This document shows, in pieces, positions 1-11,319 of a stretch of 64,000 nt of DNA. Both the position numbers and the translations under genes were made by a program. The DNA is from Enterobacter hormaechei subsp. hoffmannii (GTDB lineage: Bacteria > Pseudomonadota > Gammaproteobacteria > Enterobacterales > Enterobacteriaceae): the NCBI RefSeq assembly GCF_001729745.1, contig NZ_CP017186.1, positions 3,286,001 through 3,350,000 on the forward strand, in the 5' to 3' direction. The notes beneath the pieces were generated by a model. That model did not search any database, was not told the origin of the DNA, and was given only the letters and a program-made list of their open reading frames with translations. Numbering within the stretch: the first letter of the stretch is position 1; each line of letters begins with the position of its first letter.

Positions 1-589
1 GCTGGCAAAAATAGAGAAGCGGGTTGTCCTGCTTGCTGTCGCTGTAGCCGCTGTACAGACGCAGCGGCGTACCGATGCGTTTCTCCAGCTGCACCACTTT
101 TTCATGTCCGAGGCAGCGCAGGGTAAGCACCCAGCCGCCGTAGCCGCGCGCGATCTGCGTGGCGATAAGGTTTACGCGCGGCAGCCAGGGCGTATCAAAA
201 TAGACCTGCTCTACCAGCGTCTGCGGGGAGCCGGTAATCAGCCAGATATCAGCATCGTTGGCGTCGAGATAGCTGGTCAGGCGCGCCTGGACCACGGGAA
301 ACGCGGCGACGTGCCCGCGAAACCAGTGGGCAAAATCCTGTTCAAGCTGCTTAAGACGCGCTTCGCTATGACCAAACGTGCATCCCCAGAGCAGCAGGCT
401 CATCGGCCAGCGCGCTGAACGGCCTTTCACCAGTAGCGCGATGCCAATAACGGGTAACAGGGGCAATACCAGCAACGCGTTAAGGGGCTGGCGCCGCAGC
501 AGATAGCGCATAAAGGTGCCGAACATATCCTGCTGATGCAGCGTTCCATCCAGATCAAAAAAGACAACGCGACGCTCGTGATTTGCCAA
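1..589 (-). CDS. pgpC: Phosphatidylglycerophosphatase C (partial, 3' end off window)
   Basis: HAD-family phosphatase that dephosphorylates phosphatidylglycerophosphate to phosphatidylglycerol at the inner membrane (family knowledge; formerly yfhB). The conceptual protein starts L/M-ANHERRVVFFDLDGTL, showing the HAD motif I DLDGT within the first 20 residues, and then tracks E. coli PgpC closely through the ITGSPQ motif II region to the window edge. The start is a TTG at 587-589, chosen because it matches the E. coli N-terminus. It begins 3 bases after the murP stop, so it is probably co-transcribed with murQP. Only about 196 residues are visible; the C-terminus lies left of base 1. Confidence 0.9.
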   Translation of the reverse strand, partial: MANHERRVVFFDLDGTLHQQDMFGTFMRYLLRRQPLNALLVLPLLPVIGIALLVKGRSARWPMSLLLWGCTFGHSEARLKQLEQDFAHWFRGHVAAFPVVQARLTSYLDANDADIWLITGSPQTLVEQVYFDTPWLPRVNLIATQIARGYGGWVLTLRCLGHEKVVQLEKRIGTPLRLYSGYSDSKQDNPLLYFCQ

Positions 590-592
590 ACC

Positions 593-1957
593 TTACTCCT
601 CTGGGTCGTTGAATCCTAATAGCCAGGTAAACAGGAACCCGGCGATCACCGCTACCAGATAGCCTAACAGATAGAGCATCACTTTTCCGGTCACGATGGT
701 TAATGCCAGCGGTAAACCGGAAATCCCGAAGGTGATAACGGTCGCCACTTTCCAGTAGCTAATCAACGCCCCGCCCACCGCGCCACCGAGACAGGCGGCC
801 AGGAACGGCTTGCCCAGCGGCAGCGTAACGCCGAAAATCAGCGGCTCGCCGATACCGAGCAACCCGACCGGCAACGCCCCTTTAATGACCTTTTTCAGAC
901 GTGCGTTGCGGGTTTTCATCAGCACCGCGATGGCCGCGCCGACCTGCCCAACGCCCGCCATCGACAGGATCGGCAGCAGGGCGTTATAGCCGTGCGCCTG
1001 TACCAGTTCGACGTGAATCGGCACTAGCCCCTGATGCAGACCGGTCAGCACTAACGGCAGGAAGGTTCCGGACAGCACAGCCCCCACCAATAACCCACCG
1101 CGATCGATAGCCAGAGATGCGCCGTGGGCGATGGCTTCAGAGATGGCGCCGCCTAACGGTTGCAGCGCCACAATCGCCACGCTCCCGGTAATCAATGTGG
1201 TCAGCAGCGGGTTGAGGATCAGCTCAATCGAGCCTGGCAGCACCGCGCGCAGCTTTTTCTCGATCCAGCACATCAGAATGACCACCAGCAGCACGGCAAT
1301 CACCCCGCCGCGGCCAGGCTGAAGCGCCTCGCCAAACAGCGTAATCTGCGCCAGTTGCGGGCTGGAGAGGATACCCGCCATAACGCCGCCCATCGCCAGC
1401 GAGCCGCCAAACACTTTGGCCGTGTTCACCCCCACCAGAATGTTCATGATGGCAAACACCGCGCTGCCGAAAATCGCCAGAATACCCAGCAGGTTCGGAT
1501 ACTGCGTGGCAAAATCCCCGACAATATCCGGACGCTTAAGAATATTGATAATCCCGGTGATCAGCCCCGACGCGATAAACGCCGGGATCAGCGGAATAAA
1601 GACGTTAGCCAGTTGGCGCAGCGCATCGCTCATAGGGGCTTTGTATTTGGCTTTCGCCTGCGCTTTGGTGCGTTCCGCATCGTCAAAGGCGGGAGCCGTT
1701 TCACCGACCGTCATCAGGGCGCGCATGGCATCAACCACCTGCGCCGCTTTGCCCGGACCGACAATCAACTGGTGCTGTTGCCCCTGCTTAACGTACCCGC
1801 TCACGCCGGGAAGCTGCTTAAGGCGCGTCAAATCAAGCTGTTCGTCGTTATGCACCTCGACGCGAACACGCGTCATACAGTTCTCAAGACGCTGAATATT
1901 TTTTTCCCCACCGATCCCGAGCAGGATGTCGCTGGCGAGCGCTGCTGTTTTGTCCAT
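593..1957 (-). CDS. murP: PTS EIIBC permease, N-acetylmuramic acid type
   Basis: Sugar-specific phosphotransferase permease of 454 residues. An EIIB domain (about residues 1-80) carries the phosphorylated cysteine in NCMTRVRVE (C27). An EIIC domain (about 105-454) has many hydrophobic segments and the GEPLIFG motif typical of the glucose superfamily EIIC. No EIIA is fused, so it would borrow one, as E. coli MurP does with Crr (known for the family). It lies 9 bases downstream of murQ in the same operon, which points to MurNAc uptake as MurNAc-6-phosphate. It is shorter than E. coli MurP (474) and looks clearly diverged from it, so the exact substrate is inferred from context. Confidence 0.82.
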   Translation of the reverse strand: MDKTAALASDILLGIGGEKNIQRLENCMTRVRVEVHNDEQLDLTRLKQLPGVSGYVKQGQQHQLIVGPGKAAQVVDAMRALMTVGETAPAFDDAERTKAQAKAKYKAPMSDALRQLANVFIPLIPAFIASGLITGIINILKRPDIVGDFATQYPNLLGILAIFGSAVFAIMNILVGVNTAKVFGGSLAMGGVMAGILSSPQLAQITLFGEALQPGRGGVIAVLLVVILMCWIEKKLRAVLPGSIELILNPLLTTLITGSVAIVALQPLGGAISEAIAHGASLAIDRGGLLVGAVLSGTFLPLVLTGLHQGLVPIHVELVQAHGYNALLPILSMAGVGQVGAAIAVLMKTRNARLKKVIKGALPVGLLGIGEPLIFGVTLPLGKPFLAACLGGAVGGALISYWKVATVITFGISGLPLALTIVTGKVMLYLLGYLVAVIAGFLFTWLLGFNDPEE

Positions 1958-1966
1958 ACACGCCTC

Positions 1967-2863
1967 TTATTGGTGTTCTAATGCCGCCCGTAAAAACCCG
2001 TGATGGGCTTCGAGTCTGGCTCTGGCCGCGGCTGCATCCAGCCCGGTTAATATCATCAGAATGGCGGGTTTTACATCGTGATCGGTCTGCTGAAGCACCT
2101 TTTCCGCCTCTTCACGACTGGCGCCTGTCGCTTCCATCACCATGCGACACGCTCTGTCCACCAGCTTGATGTTAGTGGCCTGCATATCCACCATCAGGTT
2201 TTGGTAGACCTTGCCAAATTTCACCATCGCGCCGGTGGAAATCATATTGAGCACCAGCTTCTGCGCGGTACCCGACTTCAGCCGTGTGGAACCGGTGAGC
2301 GCTTCCGGCCCGACGACCGGAGAGATGGCAATGGCGGCCACCTTCGCAATCGGCGAGCCCGGGTTACAGGAGATGGCCACTGTGGTGCACCCGGTCTGTC
2401 TGGCATATTCCAGTCCACCAATGACGTACGGCGTACGACCAGAAGCCGCCAGGCCGACCACCAGATCCTGCGCGGTCAGGTTCAGCGCCCTGAGATCATC
2501 TTCACCAAGCTGTTTATTGTCTTCTGCCCCTTCTACCGCTTTCAGCAGCGCGCCGGGGCCACCGGCAATCAGGCCAACGACCAGCCCGTGCGGAACGCCA
2601 AAAGTCGGCGGACATTCTGAGGCATCCAGCACACCGAGGCGCCCGCTGGTTCCCGCTCCCATATAAATAATGCGTCCTCCTGCTTTGAGAGCGTCGGCAG
2701 CGGCGTCTACGGCTTTTGCTACCTCAGGCAATGTCTCTTTGACTGCCAGCGCGACGAGGGTATCCTGTTGATTAAAGCGGTTTACCAGCTCCAGCGTGGA
2801 CAGTGCATCAAGATCCATGGTTTGCGGGTTACGCGTTTCAGAAACAAGAGAGCCAAGATTCAT
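1967..2863 (-). CDS. murQ: N-acetylmuramic acid 6-phosphate etherase
   Basis: Cytoplasmic lyase that removes D-lactate from MurNAc-6-phosphate to give GlcNAc-6-phosphate, joining peptidoglycan recycling to amino sugar catabolism. The 298-residue length is the family norm. A SIS fold is visible, with GAGTSGRLG near residues 69-77 and the catalytic-region motif ASECPPTFG containing E83; a second family glutamate falls at E114. First gene of the murQ-murP(-pgpC) operon, divergent from yfhH with 118 bases between start codons. Two near-identical AT-rich palindromes in that gap are candidate operators. Confidence 0.95.
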   Translation of the reverse strand: MNLGSLVSETRNPQTMDLDALSTLELVNRFNQQDTLVALAVKETLPEVAKAVDAAADALKAGGRIIYMGAGTSGRLGVLDASECPPTFGVPHGLVVGLIAGGPGALLKAVEGAEDNKQLGEDDLRALNLTAQDLVVGLAASGRTPYVIGGLEYARQTGCTTVAISCNPGSPIAKVAAIAISPVVGPEALTGSTRLKSGTAQKLVLNMISTGAMVKFGKVYQNLMVDMQATNIKLVDRACRMVMEATGASREEAEKVLQQTDHDVKPAILMILTGLDAAAARARLEAHHGFLRAALEHQ

Positions 2864-2876
2864 GTTATTTACCTCT

Positions 2877-2923
2877 GGAATTTTTAATTCATAATAAACG
2901 CACTATAATGGAATATAAAATTC
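2877..2923. promoter_or_regulatory. Divergent murQ/yfhH promoter region with two palindromic candidate operators
   Basis: Two related dyads are present: GGAATTTTTAATTC (2877-2890) and GGAATATAAAATTC (2910-2923), centres 33 bp apart. Reading toward murQ, a -35-like TTTATA (2919-2914) and -10 TATTAT (2896-2891) are 17 bp apart, so the dyads overlap both promoter elements. Reading toward yfhH, a TATAAT lies at 2904-2909. The arrangement suits repression of both directions by the adjacent RpiR-type regulator (inference). Confidence 0.6.
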
Positions 2924-2981
2924 ATTCAGGCGAGCAAAATTCGTATTTGCGCGGGTAATCACATTTTCGCCAGGAGACCGT

Positions 2982-3830
2982 ATGAACTGTTTAATTCGTA
3001 TTCGTCAGCGCTACGCAGGGTTTGCCCAGAGTGATAAAAAGCTGGCGGATTTTTTACTTTCTCAGCCCGATCGCGCGCGACACCTCAGCTCCCAGCAGCT
3101 GGCAGGCGAAGCCGGAGTGAGTCAGTCGAGCGTGGTGAAATTCGCCCAGAAAATAGGCTATAAGGGCTTTCCGGCGCTAAAGCTGGCGATCAGTGAAGCA
3201 CTGGTGAGCAACCCGAATCCGCAGTCAATGCCGGTGCATAACCAGATCCGTGGCGACGATCCGATGCGTCTGGTGGGCGAAAAGCTGATCAAGGAGAACG
3301 TGGCGGCAATGCATGCCACGCTGGATGTGAACACGGAAGAGAAGCTGCTGGAAAGCGTAGCCATGCTTCGCGACGCGCGGCGCATTGTGTTGACCGGGAT
3401 CGGCGCCTCCGGACTGGTTGCGCGTAACTTTGGCTGGAAGCTGACAAAAATCGGCTATAACGCCATCGTTGAACAGGATATGCACGCGCTGCTGGCGACC
3501 GTGCAGGCCATGGATCCTGACGATTTACTGCTGGCCATCTCCTATTCCGGCGAGCGACGTGAAATTAATATGGCCACTGACGAAGCCCTGCGCGTAGGGG
3601 GAAAAATTCTGGCGATTACCGGATTTAGCCCGAATGCGCTCCAGCAACGGGCAACCCGCTGCCTGTATACCATTGCCGAGGAACAGGCCACTCGCAGCGC
3701 GGCGATTTCGTCGACGAGTGCGCAGATGATGCTGACGGACCTGCTGTTTATGGCGCTGGTTCAGCAGGATCTGGAGCGTGCGCCAGAACGTATTCGGCAC
3801 AGCGAAGAGCTGGTAAAAAAACTGGTTTGA
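2982..3830 (+). CDS. yfhH: RpiR-family transcriptional regulator YfhH, likely controls murQP
   Basis: 282-residue regulator with an N-terminal RpiR helix-turn-helix (about 1-77; motif EAGVSQSSVVKFAQKIGY) and a C-terminal SIS sugar-phosphate-binding domain (about 120-260; GIGASGLVARN). The N-terminus MNCLIRIRQRY and the body match E. coli YfhH much better than E. coli MurR, and the next gene is yfhL as in E. coli. A good Shine-Dalgarno (CAGGAGA) precedes the ATG. Here, unlike in E. coli K-12, it sits divergent to murQP, so it probably acts as their MurNAc-6-phosphate-responsive repressor (inference from context). Confidence 0.88.
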   Translation: MNCLIRIRQRYAGFAQSDKKLADFLLSQPDRARHLSSQQLAGEAGVSQSSVVKFAQKIGYKGFPALKLAISEALVSNPNPQSMPVHNQIRGDDPMRLVGEKLIKENVAAMHATLDVNTEEKLLESVAMLRDARRIVLTGIGASGLVARNFGWKLTKIGYNAIVEQDMHALLATVQAMDPDDLLLAISYSGERREINMATDEALRVGGKILAITGFSPNALQQRATRCLYTIAEEQATRSAAISSTSAQMMLTDLLFMALVQQDLERAPERIRHSEELVKKLV

Positions 3831-3841
3831 ACAACGAATGA

Positions 3842-4523
<682 letters not shown>

Positions 4524-4524
<1 letters not shown>

Positions 4525-5255
4525 TACTGACGCGCTTCCAGCATCAGGCGCTTCATCTCGGACACCGCCTCTTTCAGGCCACTCATCACCGCACGACCAA
4601 TAATGGCGTGGCCAATGTTCAGCTCATGCATTTCCGGCAGGGCAGCAATGGCTTTTACGTTGTGATAGGTCAGGCCGTGACCGGCGTTCACCTTCAGTCC
4701 CAGGCTCGCGGCGTAGGTTGCCGCTTTGGCGATTCGCTCCAGCTCTTTCGCCTGCGCTGCGTCGTTTTCGGCATCGGCATAGCAGCCGGTGTGAATTTCA
4801 ATATACGGCGCACCCACGTCGGCAGCGGCTTTAATCTGGGTGAAATCAGCGTCGATAAATAAAGATACCAGGATACCGGCATCCGCCAGGCGTTTGCAGG
4901 CATCGCGCATTTTGTCGAGCTGCCCGGCCACATCGAGACCGCCTTCGGTGGTCACTTCCTGACGCTTTTCCGGCACCAGGCAGCAGAAATGCGGTTTGGT
5001 CTCGCAGGCAATCGCCAGCATCTCTTCTGTCACCGCCATCTCGAGGTTCATGCGGGTATCCAGCGTCTGACGCAAGATGCGCACGTCGCGGTCAGTGATG
5101 TGGCGACGATCTTCACGCAGGTGGACGGTAATGCCGTCGGCGCCAGCCTGCTCAGCGATAAATGCCGCCTGAACCGGATCGGGATACGCGGTACCGCGTG
5201 CATTACGTAACGTGGCGATGTGATCGATATTGACGCCTAACAGTAATTCAGCCAT
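4524..5255 (-). CDS. pdxJ: Pyridoxine 5'-phosphate synthase
   Basis: Condenses 1-deoxyxylulose 5-phosphate with 3-amino-1-hydroxyacetone 1-phosphate to form pyridoxine 5'-phosphate, the ring-closing step of DXP-dependent vitamin B6 synthesis. The 243-residue TIM-barrel is complete: N-terminus [17 protein letters not shown], catalytic H45 in [14 protein letters not shown]72 in NLEMA and the late histidine in [10 protein letters not shown]. It lies between recO and acpS; the 75-base gap to recO holds a REP-like hairpin. Confidence 0.97.
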
Positions 5256-5285
5256 GACAATCCTCGGTATTTTTGGTCATTTACC

Positions 5286-5323
5286 TTCTCCCTCTCCCTC
5301 CGGGAGAGGGCTGGGGTGAGGGG
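5286..5323. repeat. REP-like intergenic palindrome
   Basis: CCCTCTCCC-tcc-GGGAGAGGG forms a perfect 9-bp stem (5290-5298/5302-5310), followed by CTGGGGTGAGGGG. This sequence style recurs between genes in Enterobacter and other gammaproteobacterial genomes (recollection). It sits between recO and pdxJ within the operon and could act as an mRNA-stabilising hairpin. Confidence 0.6.
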
Positions 5324-5330
5324 TAAAACA

Positions 5331-6038
5331 TTAGCGTTTCGGCATAAACTGCCTGAATAATTCGCGGCTCTTTAAAGGTTTGCCCCCAAGATACGGCTTG
5401 AGCGCGATTCGGGTAAAGCGTTTTGCCGCACGCAGGGTGTCGGCGTCCGGGAACTCGCGTTCATACAGTGCTCTGAGCTGGCGCCCGGTAAAAGTGCTGT
5501 TATCGACGACGACACTGGCAATAAAGCCCTTTTCCTCACGATAGCGGTAGGTCATGGTGTCTTCTACCTCGTCTCCGCTTCCCGCACAGTGCAGAAAATC
5601 AACGCCGTAACCAAGGTGCCCGAGCAGCGCCAGTTCGAAACGACGCAGCACAGGCTCAGGGGTGCCGGTTGCGCCAGCAAGTGCCTGAATACAGTGCAGG
5701 TAATCAAAGAAAAGTTCAGAGAAGCGGGTCTCATGTTCAAGAACCCGTGAAATGAGTTCGTTGACATACAAACCGCTGTAGAGCGTGATACCAGAAAGAG
5801 GAAGCGCCAGGGAGACGGCTTCAGCACTGCGCAGGGTTTTGACTTCCCCTCGCCCGCCAAAGCGGACCAGCAGCGGGGTGAAAGGCTGCAAGGCACCTTT
5901 CAGATTAGAACGTCTGGAACGTGCGCCTTTGGCAACAAGGCGCACGCGACCGGACTCTTCCGTGAAGACGTCCAGCATCAGGCTGGTTTCGCTCCAGGGA
6001 CGACTATGCAGGACAAAGGCGCGCTGCCATCCATCCAT
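5331..6038 (-). CDS. recO: DNA repair protein RecO
   Basis: Recombination mediator that with RecR loads RecA on SSB-coated gaps (RecFOR pathway). N-terminal OB fold begins with [16 protein letters not shown]; the helical C-terminal part follows. The protein is 235 residues and stops directly after RQFMPKR, about seven residues earlier than E. coli RecO (242). The missing tail is short and outside the known core, so function is probably kept. Located 17 bases downstream of era. Confidence 0.95.
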   Translation of the reverse strand: MDGWQRAFVLHSRPWSETSLMLDVFTEESGRVRLVAKGARSRRSNLKGALQPFTPLLVRFGGRGEVKTLRSAEAVSLALPLSGITLYSGLYVNELISRVLEHETRFSELFFDYLHCIQALAGATGTPEPVLRRFELALLGHLGYGVDFLHCAGSGDEVEDTMTYRYREEKGFIASVVVDNSTFTGRQLRALYEREFPDADTLRAAKRFTRIALKPYLGGKPLKSRELFRQFMPKR

Positions 6039-6055
6039 ATGCTCGTCGTCTTAGG

Positions 6056-7758
<1,703 letters not shown>

Positions 7759-7815
7759 CTATACGCAACGACAGGGGATGTCGTTAGTTCAAAGAGATTT
7801 ATCGCTGAAATAATT

Positions 7816-7845
7816 CACGTAGCGGTGAATAAAAGCCGCTACGTG
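7816..7845 (-). terminator. Hairpin between lepB and rnc
   Basis: CACGTAGCGG and CCGCTACGTG form a perfect 10-bp stem with a 10-base loop, 17 bases downstream of the lepB stop. The following U-tract on the minus strand is weak, so it may be a partial terminator or a processing site rather than a full stop. Confidence 0.5.
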
Positions 7846-7861
7846 TTATTTTTGACGAAAA

Positions 7862-8836
7862 TTAATGAATTCCGCCAATACGATTCAGGCGAACGCCGGT
7901 CGGCCACTCGCCTTCCTGCTTCTCGAAACTCATCCAGATAGCGGTTGCTTTACCGACCAGATTCGCTTCCGGCACAAAGCCCCAGTAACGGCTGTCCGCA
8001 GAGTTATCGCGGTTGTCACCCATCATGAAGTAGTGTCCCGGCGGCACAATCCAGGTCGCCAGCTGCTGGCCTGGCTGCTGGTAGTACATTGCTAGCTGGT
8101 CCTGTGCGATTGGCACGGTCAGAATGCGGTGAGTGACATCGCCCAGCGTCTCTTTGCGTTCAACCAGACGAATACCGTTCTCTTTGGTTTCACCTTTTGG
8201 CACCTGGAAGAATCCGCTGGTCGCTTCACCGCCATTACGGCGGGCGAAGGTCTGCACAAAATCACTTGGCTCAACGTTGGAGTAAGTGACTGGCAGCGCA
8301 TTTTCACATGCAGTTCCAGAGCTACAGCCTGGCTGAATCCTCACTTCCTTCGCTATCGGATCGTAGGTTACTTTATCGCCCGGCAGACCTACCGCGCGTT
8401 TAATATAATCCAGCCGTGGATCTTCCGGATATTTAAACACCACGATGTCGCCACGTTTCGGATGACCCGTTTCGATCAGCGTTTTCTGGTAGATCGGATC
8501 TTTGATGCCATAGGCAAACTTCTCAACCAGAATGAAATCACCGATCAGCAGCGTTGGCATCATCGATCCTGACGGGATCTGGAACGGTTCATAGATAAAT
8601 GAACGCACCACCAGCACAATCGCCAGCACCGGGAAGACCGATGCCCCTGTTTCCAGCCAGCCCGGTTTTGGGCCGACTTTTTTCAGGGTTTTCGCGTCCA
8701 GCGTATCGCCCGTGGCTGCCTGCGCGGCAGCCTGACGTTCACGGCGTTTTGGGGCGAAGATAAACTTATCCAGGCACCATAACAGACCTGTTACCAGGGT
8801 AGCGATGACCAGGATCAGGGCAAACATGTTCGCCAT
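7862..8836 (-). CDS. lepB: Signal peptidase I (leader peptidase)
   Basis: Cleaves signal peptides from exported preproteins at the periplasmic face of the inner membrane. 324 residues as in E. coli. Two N-terminal transmembrane segments (about 4-22 and 62-77) are followed by the catalytic domain with the Ser-Lys dyad: S91 in IPSGSMMPTL and K146 in YIKRAVGLPGD; GDNRDNSADSR marks the conserved box E. Downstream of lepA with a 15-base gap, forming the lepAB operon. Confidence 0.98.
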   Translation of the reverse strand: MANMFALILVIATLVTGLLWCLDKFIFAPKRRERQAAAQAATGDTLDAKTLKKVGPKPGWLETGASVFPVLAIVLVVRSFIYEPFQIPSGSMMPTLLIGDFILVEKFAYGIKDPIYQKTLIETGHPKRGDIVVFKYPEDPRLDYIKRAVGLPGDKVTYDPIAKEVRIQPGCSSGTACENALPVTYSNVEPSDFVQTFARRNGGEATSGFFQVPKGETKENGIRLVERKETLGDVTHRILTVPIAQDQLAMYYQQPGQQLATWIVPPGHYFMMGDNRDNSADSRYWGFVPEANLVGKATAIWMSFEKQEGEWPTGVRLNRIGGIH

Positions 8837-8851
8837 GCCAACTCCTTAAGG

Positions 8852-10657
8852 TTATTTACCGTTTCCGTCTTTACCAACATGAAGGATGGCAAGGAATGCT
8901 TCCTGCGGCAGCTCAACGTTACCGACCTGCTTCATACGCTTCTTACCTTCTTTCTGCTTCTGCAACAGCTTTTTCTTACGGCTGACGTCGCCGCCGTAGC
9001 ACTTAGCCAGAACGTTTTTACGCAGCTGCTTCACGGTTGAACGGGCAATGATGTGGTTACCAATGGCCGCCTGAATCGCAATGTCAAACTGCTGACGCGG
9101 GATCAGCTCTTTCATCTTCTCAACCAGCTCACGACCACGGTACGGTGCGTTATCGTTGTGGGTGATCAGCGCCAGGGCATCAACTCGCTCGCCGTTGATC
9201 AGCACGTCCACGCGAACCATGTTCGAGGCCTGGAAGCGTTTGAAGTTGTAGTCCAGTGACGCATAGCCACGGGAGGTAGACTTCAGACGGTCGAAGAAGT
9301 CGAGCACCACTTCCGCCATCGGAATTTCATAGGTCAGCGCCACCTGGTTACCGTGGTACACCATGTTGGTCTGCACGCCACGCTTCTCAATACACAGGGT
9401 GATCACGTTGCCGAGGAACTCCTGCGGCAGCAGCATGTGACACTCTGCGATAGGCTCGCGCAGTTCCTGAATATTATTCAGCGGCGGGAGCTTGGAAGGG
9501 CTGTCGACGTAGATGACCTCTTTCGACGTGGTTTCTACTTCGTAGACAACCGTCGGGGCGGTGGTGATCAGATCCAGATCGTATTCACGCTCCAGACGTT
9601 CCTGAATGATCTCCATGTGCAGCAGACCGAGGAAGCCACAGCGGAAGCCGAAGCCCAGCGCCGTTGAGCTTTCTGGCTCATAGAACAGGGAAGCATCGTT
9701 GAGGCTCAGCTTTCCGAGCGCATCGCGGAAGTTTTCGTAATCGTCGGAGCTGACCGGGAACAGACCCGCATAAACCTGCGGTTTCACCTTTTTGAAGCCT
9801 GGCAGCGCTTTATCTGCCGGGTTACGTGCGCCGGTCAGGGTATCGCCCACTGGCGCGCCGAGGATGTCTTTAATTGCACAGACCAGCCAACCCACTTCGC
9901 CGCATTTCAGTTCGGTACGGTCAACCTGTTTTGGCGTGAAGATGCCGAGGCGGTCAGCGTTGTAGACCTGCCCGGTGCTCATGACCTTGATTTTGTCGCC
10001 TTTACGCATGGTGCCGTTTTTAATACGCACCAGCGAGACAACGCCCAGGTAGTTATCAAACCAGGAGTCGATGATCAGCGCCTGGAGCGGCGCATCCGGG
10101 TCACCTTCCGGCGGCGGAATGTCACGCACCAGACGTTCCAGTACATCCGGAACACCTACGCCGGTTTTTGCCGAGCAGCGCACTGCATCGGTCGCATCGA
10201 TACCGACGATGTCTTCAATTTCTTCCGCTACGCGCTCAGGATCGGCGGCTGGCAGGTCGATTTTATTCAGAACCGGCACCACTTCGAGATCCATTTCCAT
10301 GGCGGTATAGCAGTTTGCCAGCGTCTGGGCCTCTACGCCCTGCCCGGCATCCACCACCAGCAGCGCGCCTTCGCAGGCCGCCAGCGAGCGTGACACTTCA
10401 TAAGAGAAGTCAACGTGCCCTGGGGTGTCGATAAAGTTCAGCTGGTAGGTTTCACCATCGGAAGCCTTATAGTCGAGCGTCACGCTCTGGGCTTTAATGG
10501 TAATACCGCGTTCGCGTTCCAGGTCCATGGAGTCCAGAACCTGGGCTGCCATTTCACGATCAGACAGGCCACCGCAAATCTGGATAATACGGTCAGACAG
10601 CGTCGACTTACCGTGGTCAATGTGAGCAATGATCGAAAAGTTACGTATGTTCTTCAT
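8852..10657 (-). CDS. lepA: Elongation factor 4 (LepA)
   Basis: Translation GTPase related to EF-G, implicated in ribosome back-translocation and 30S biogenesis. About 600 residues. G1 loop AHIDHGKST at 11-19, DTPGHVDF (G3), NKIDLP (G4), EF-G-like domains and the LepA-specific C-terminal domain ending with [16 protein letters not shown]. First gene of lepA-lepB. The upstream 185 bases to rseC must hold its promoter; I cannot single one out. Confidence 0.98.
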   Translation of the reverse strand: MKNIRNFSIIAHIDHGKSTLSDRIIQICGGLSDREMAAQVLDSMDLERERGITIKAQSVTLDYKASDGETYQLNFIDTPGHVDFSYEVSRSLAACEGALLVVDAGQGVEAQTLANCYTAMEMDLEVVPVLNKIDLPAADPERVAEEIEDIVGIDATDAVRCSAKTGVGVPDVLERLVRDIPPPEGDPDAPLQALIIDSWFDNYLGVVSLVRIKNGTMRKGDKIKVMSTGQVYNADRLGIFTPKQVDRTELKCGEVGWLVCAIKDILGAPVGDTLTGARNPADKALPGFKKVKPQVYAGLFPVSSDDYENFRDALGKLSLNDASLFYEPESSTALGFGFRCGFLGLLHMEIIQERLEREYDLDLITTAPTVVYEVETTSKEVIYVDSPSKLPPLNNIQELREPIAECHMLLPQEFLGNVITLCIEKRGVQTNMVYHGNQVALTYEIPMAEVVLDFFDRLKSTSRGYASLDYNFKRFQASNMVRVDVLINGERVDALALITHNDNAPYRGRELVEKMKELIPRQQFDIAIQAAIGNHIIARSTVKQLRKNVLAKCYGGDVSRKKKLLQKQKEGKKRMKQVGNVELPQEAFLAILHVGKDGNGK

Positions 10658-10829
10658 ATAGTTAAATAATTATGCCTTACGAATTCCTGGAGGCCGCTGT
10701 TCTTAGCCTGACGTTTTTCAGTGCGAAAACGCAGCATTCTACACTACAACCTCGTCTGCTGGAAATGCACTTAGAGTCAGGTATAGCGCGAAGAGACGGC
10801 GTTTACTTTATTGCGATGTAAATAATAAT

Positions 10830-10852
10830 AAAGCCCGGCAGATCACCGGGCC
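10830..10852 (-). terminator. Terminator of the rpoE-rseABC operon
   Basis: GCCCGG (10851-10846 on the minus strand)-TGATCT-GCCGGGC followed by TTTATTATTATT makes an intrinsic terminator for leftward transcription. The hairpin overlaps the rseC stop codon region. Confidence 0.75.
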
Positions 10853-11319
10853 TCAGAAGAGAGCGTCTCAACACGAAGTTGGTCGGGTGCCAGTGCAACG
10901 CTGAGAATGACGGGCTGCCAGGCTTCCCGGGCGGTAAGCCTTGGGGAAACGCCTTTAGCAAGCCAGAACCCGCCCACACCGCCCAAGGCGGCACCGCACA
11001 TGGCGGCCAAATCTGTGCCGAACAGCATCTGGAAAACCCCGCCCATCACGAAAAGTCCGGCGAGCGGAGAAAGGTAAACCAGTATGGCGGAAGTGAGCAG
11101 GCTGCCTTCAGCGATGCCGAGCTCCACTTTTTGCCCTGCCACCAGCGGCTGATCGCTCGACACAGCAATAGTGTGCGACGTTTGCGGCCCCAGCTTATTC
11201 AATACGCGGCTGCCGCAACCGGCTCGCGAAGCGCAGCTGCTGCATGATGCTTTAACGTCACAGCTGACAAGCGCTACGCCATCCTGCCAGGATACGACCG
11301 TCGCCCACTCTTTAATCAT
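10843..11319 (-). CDS. rseC: SoxR-reducing / sigma-E modulator protein RseC
   Basis: Inner-membrane protein of 158 residues. A cysteine-rich cytoplasmic N-terminus (CDVKASCSSCASRAGC) precedes two transmembrane helices (about 75-95 and 98-118). In E. coli it contributes to SoxR reduction together with Rsx and has a mild positive effect on sigma-E. Its start overlaps the rseB stop by 4 bases, so it is translationally coupled as the last gene of the operon. Confidence 0.95.
   Translation of the reverse strand: MIKEWATVVSWQDGVALVSCDVKASCSSCASRAGCGSRVLNKLGPQTSHTIAVSSDQPLVAGQKVELGIAEGSLLTSAILVYLSPLAGLFVMGGVFQMLFGTDLAAMCGAALGGVGGFWLAKGVSPRLTAREAWQPVILSVALAPDQLRVETLSSEAR

Noticed and set aside
1160-1981. 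273-codon open frame antisense to murP
   Set aside because: It mirrors a well-conserved PTS permease and has His/Arg/Gln-rich composition typical of shadow frames in GC-rich genes.
2982-3830. Calling this gene murR
   Set aside because: The sequence follows E. coli YfhH closely (start, body and yfhL neighbour), while E. coli MurR differs in the N-terminus and domain sequence.
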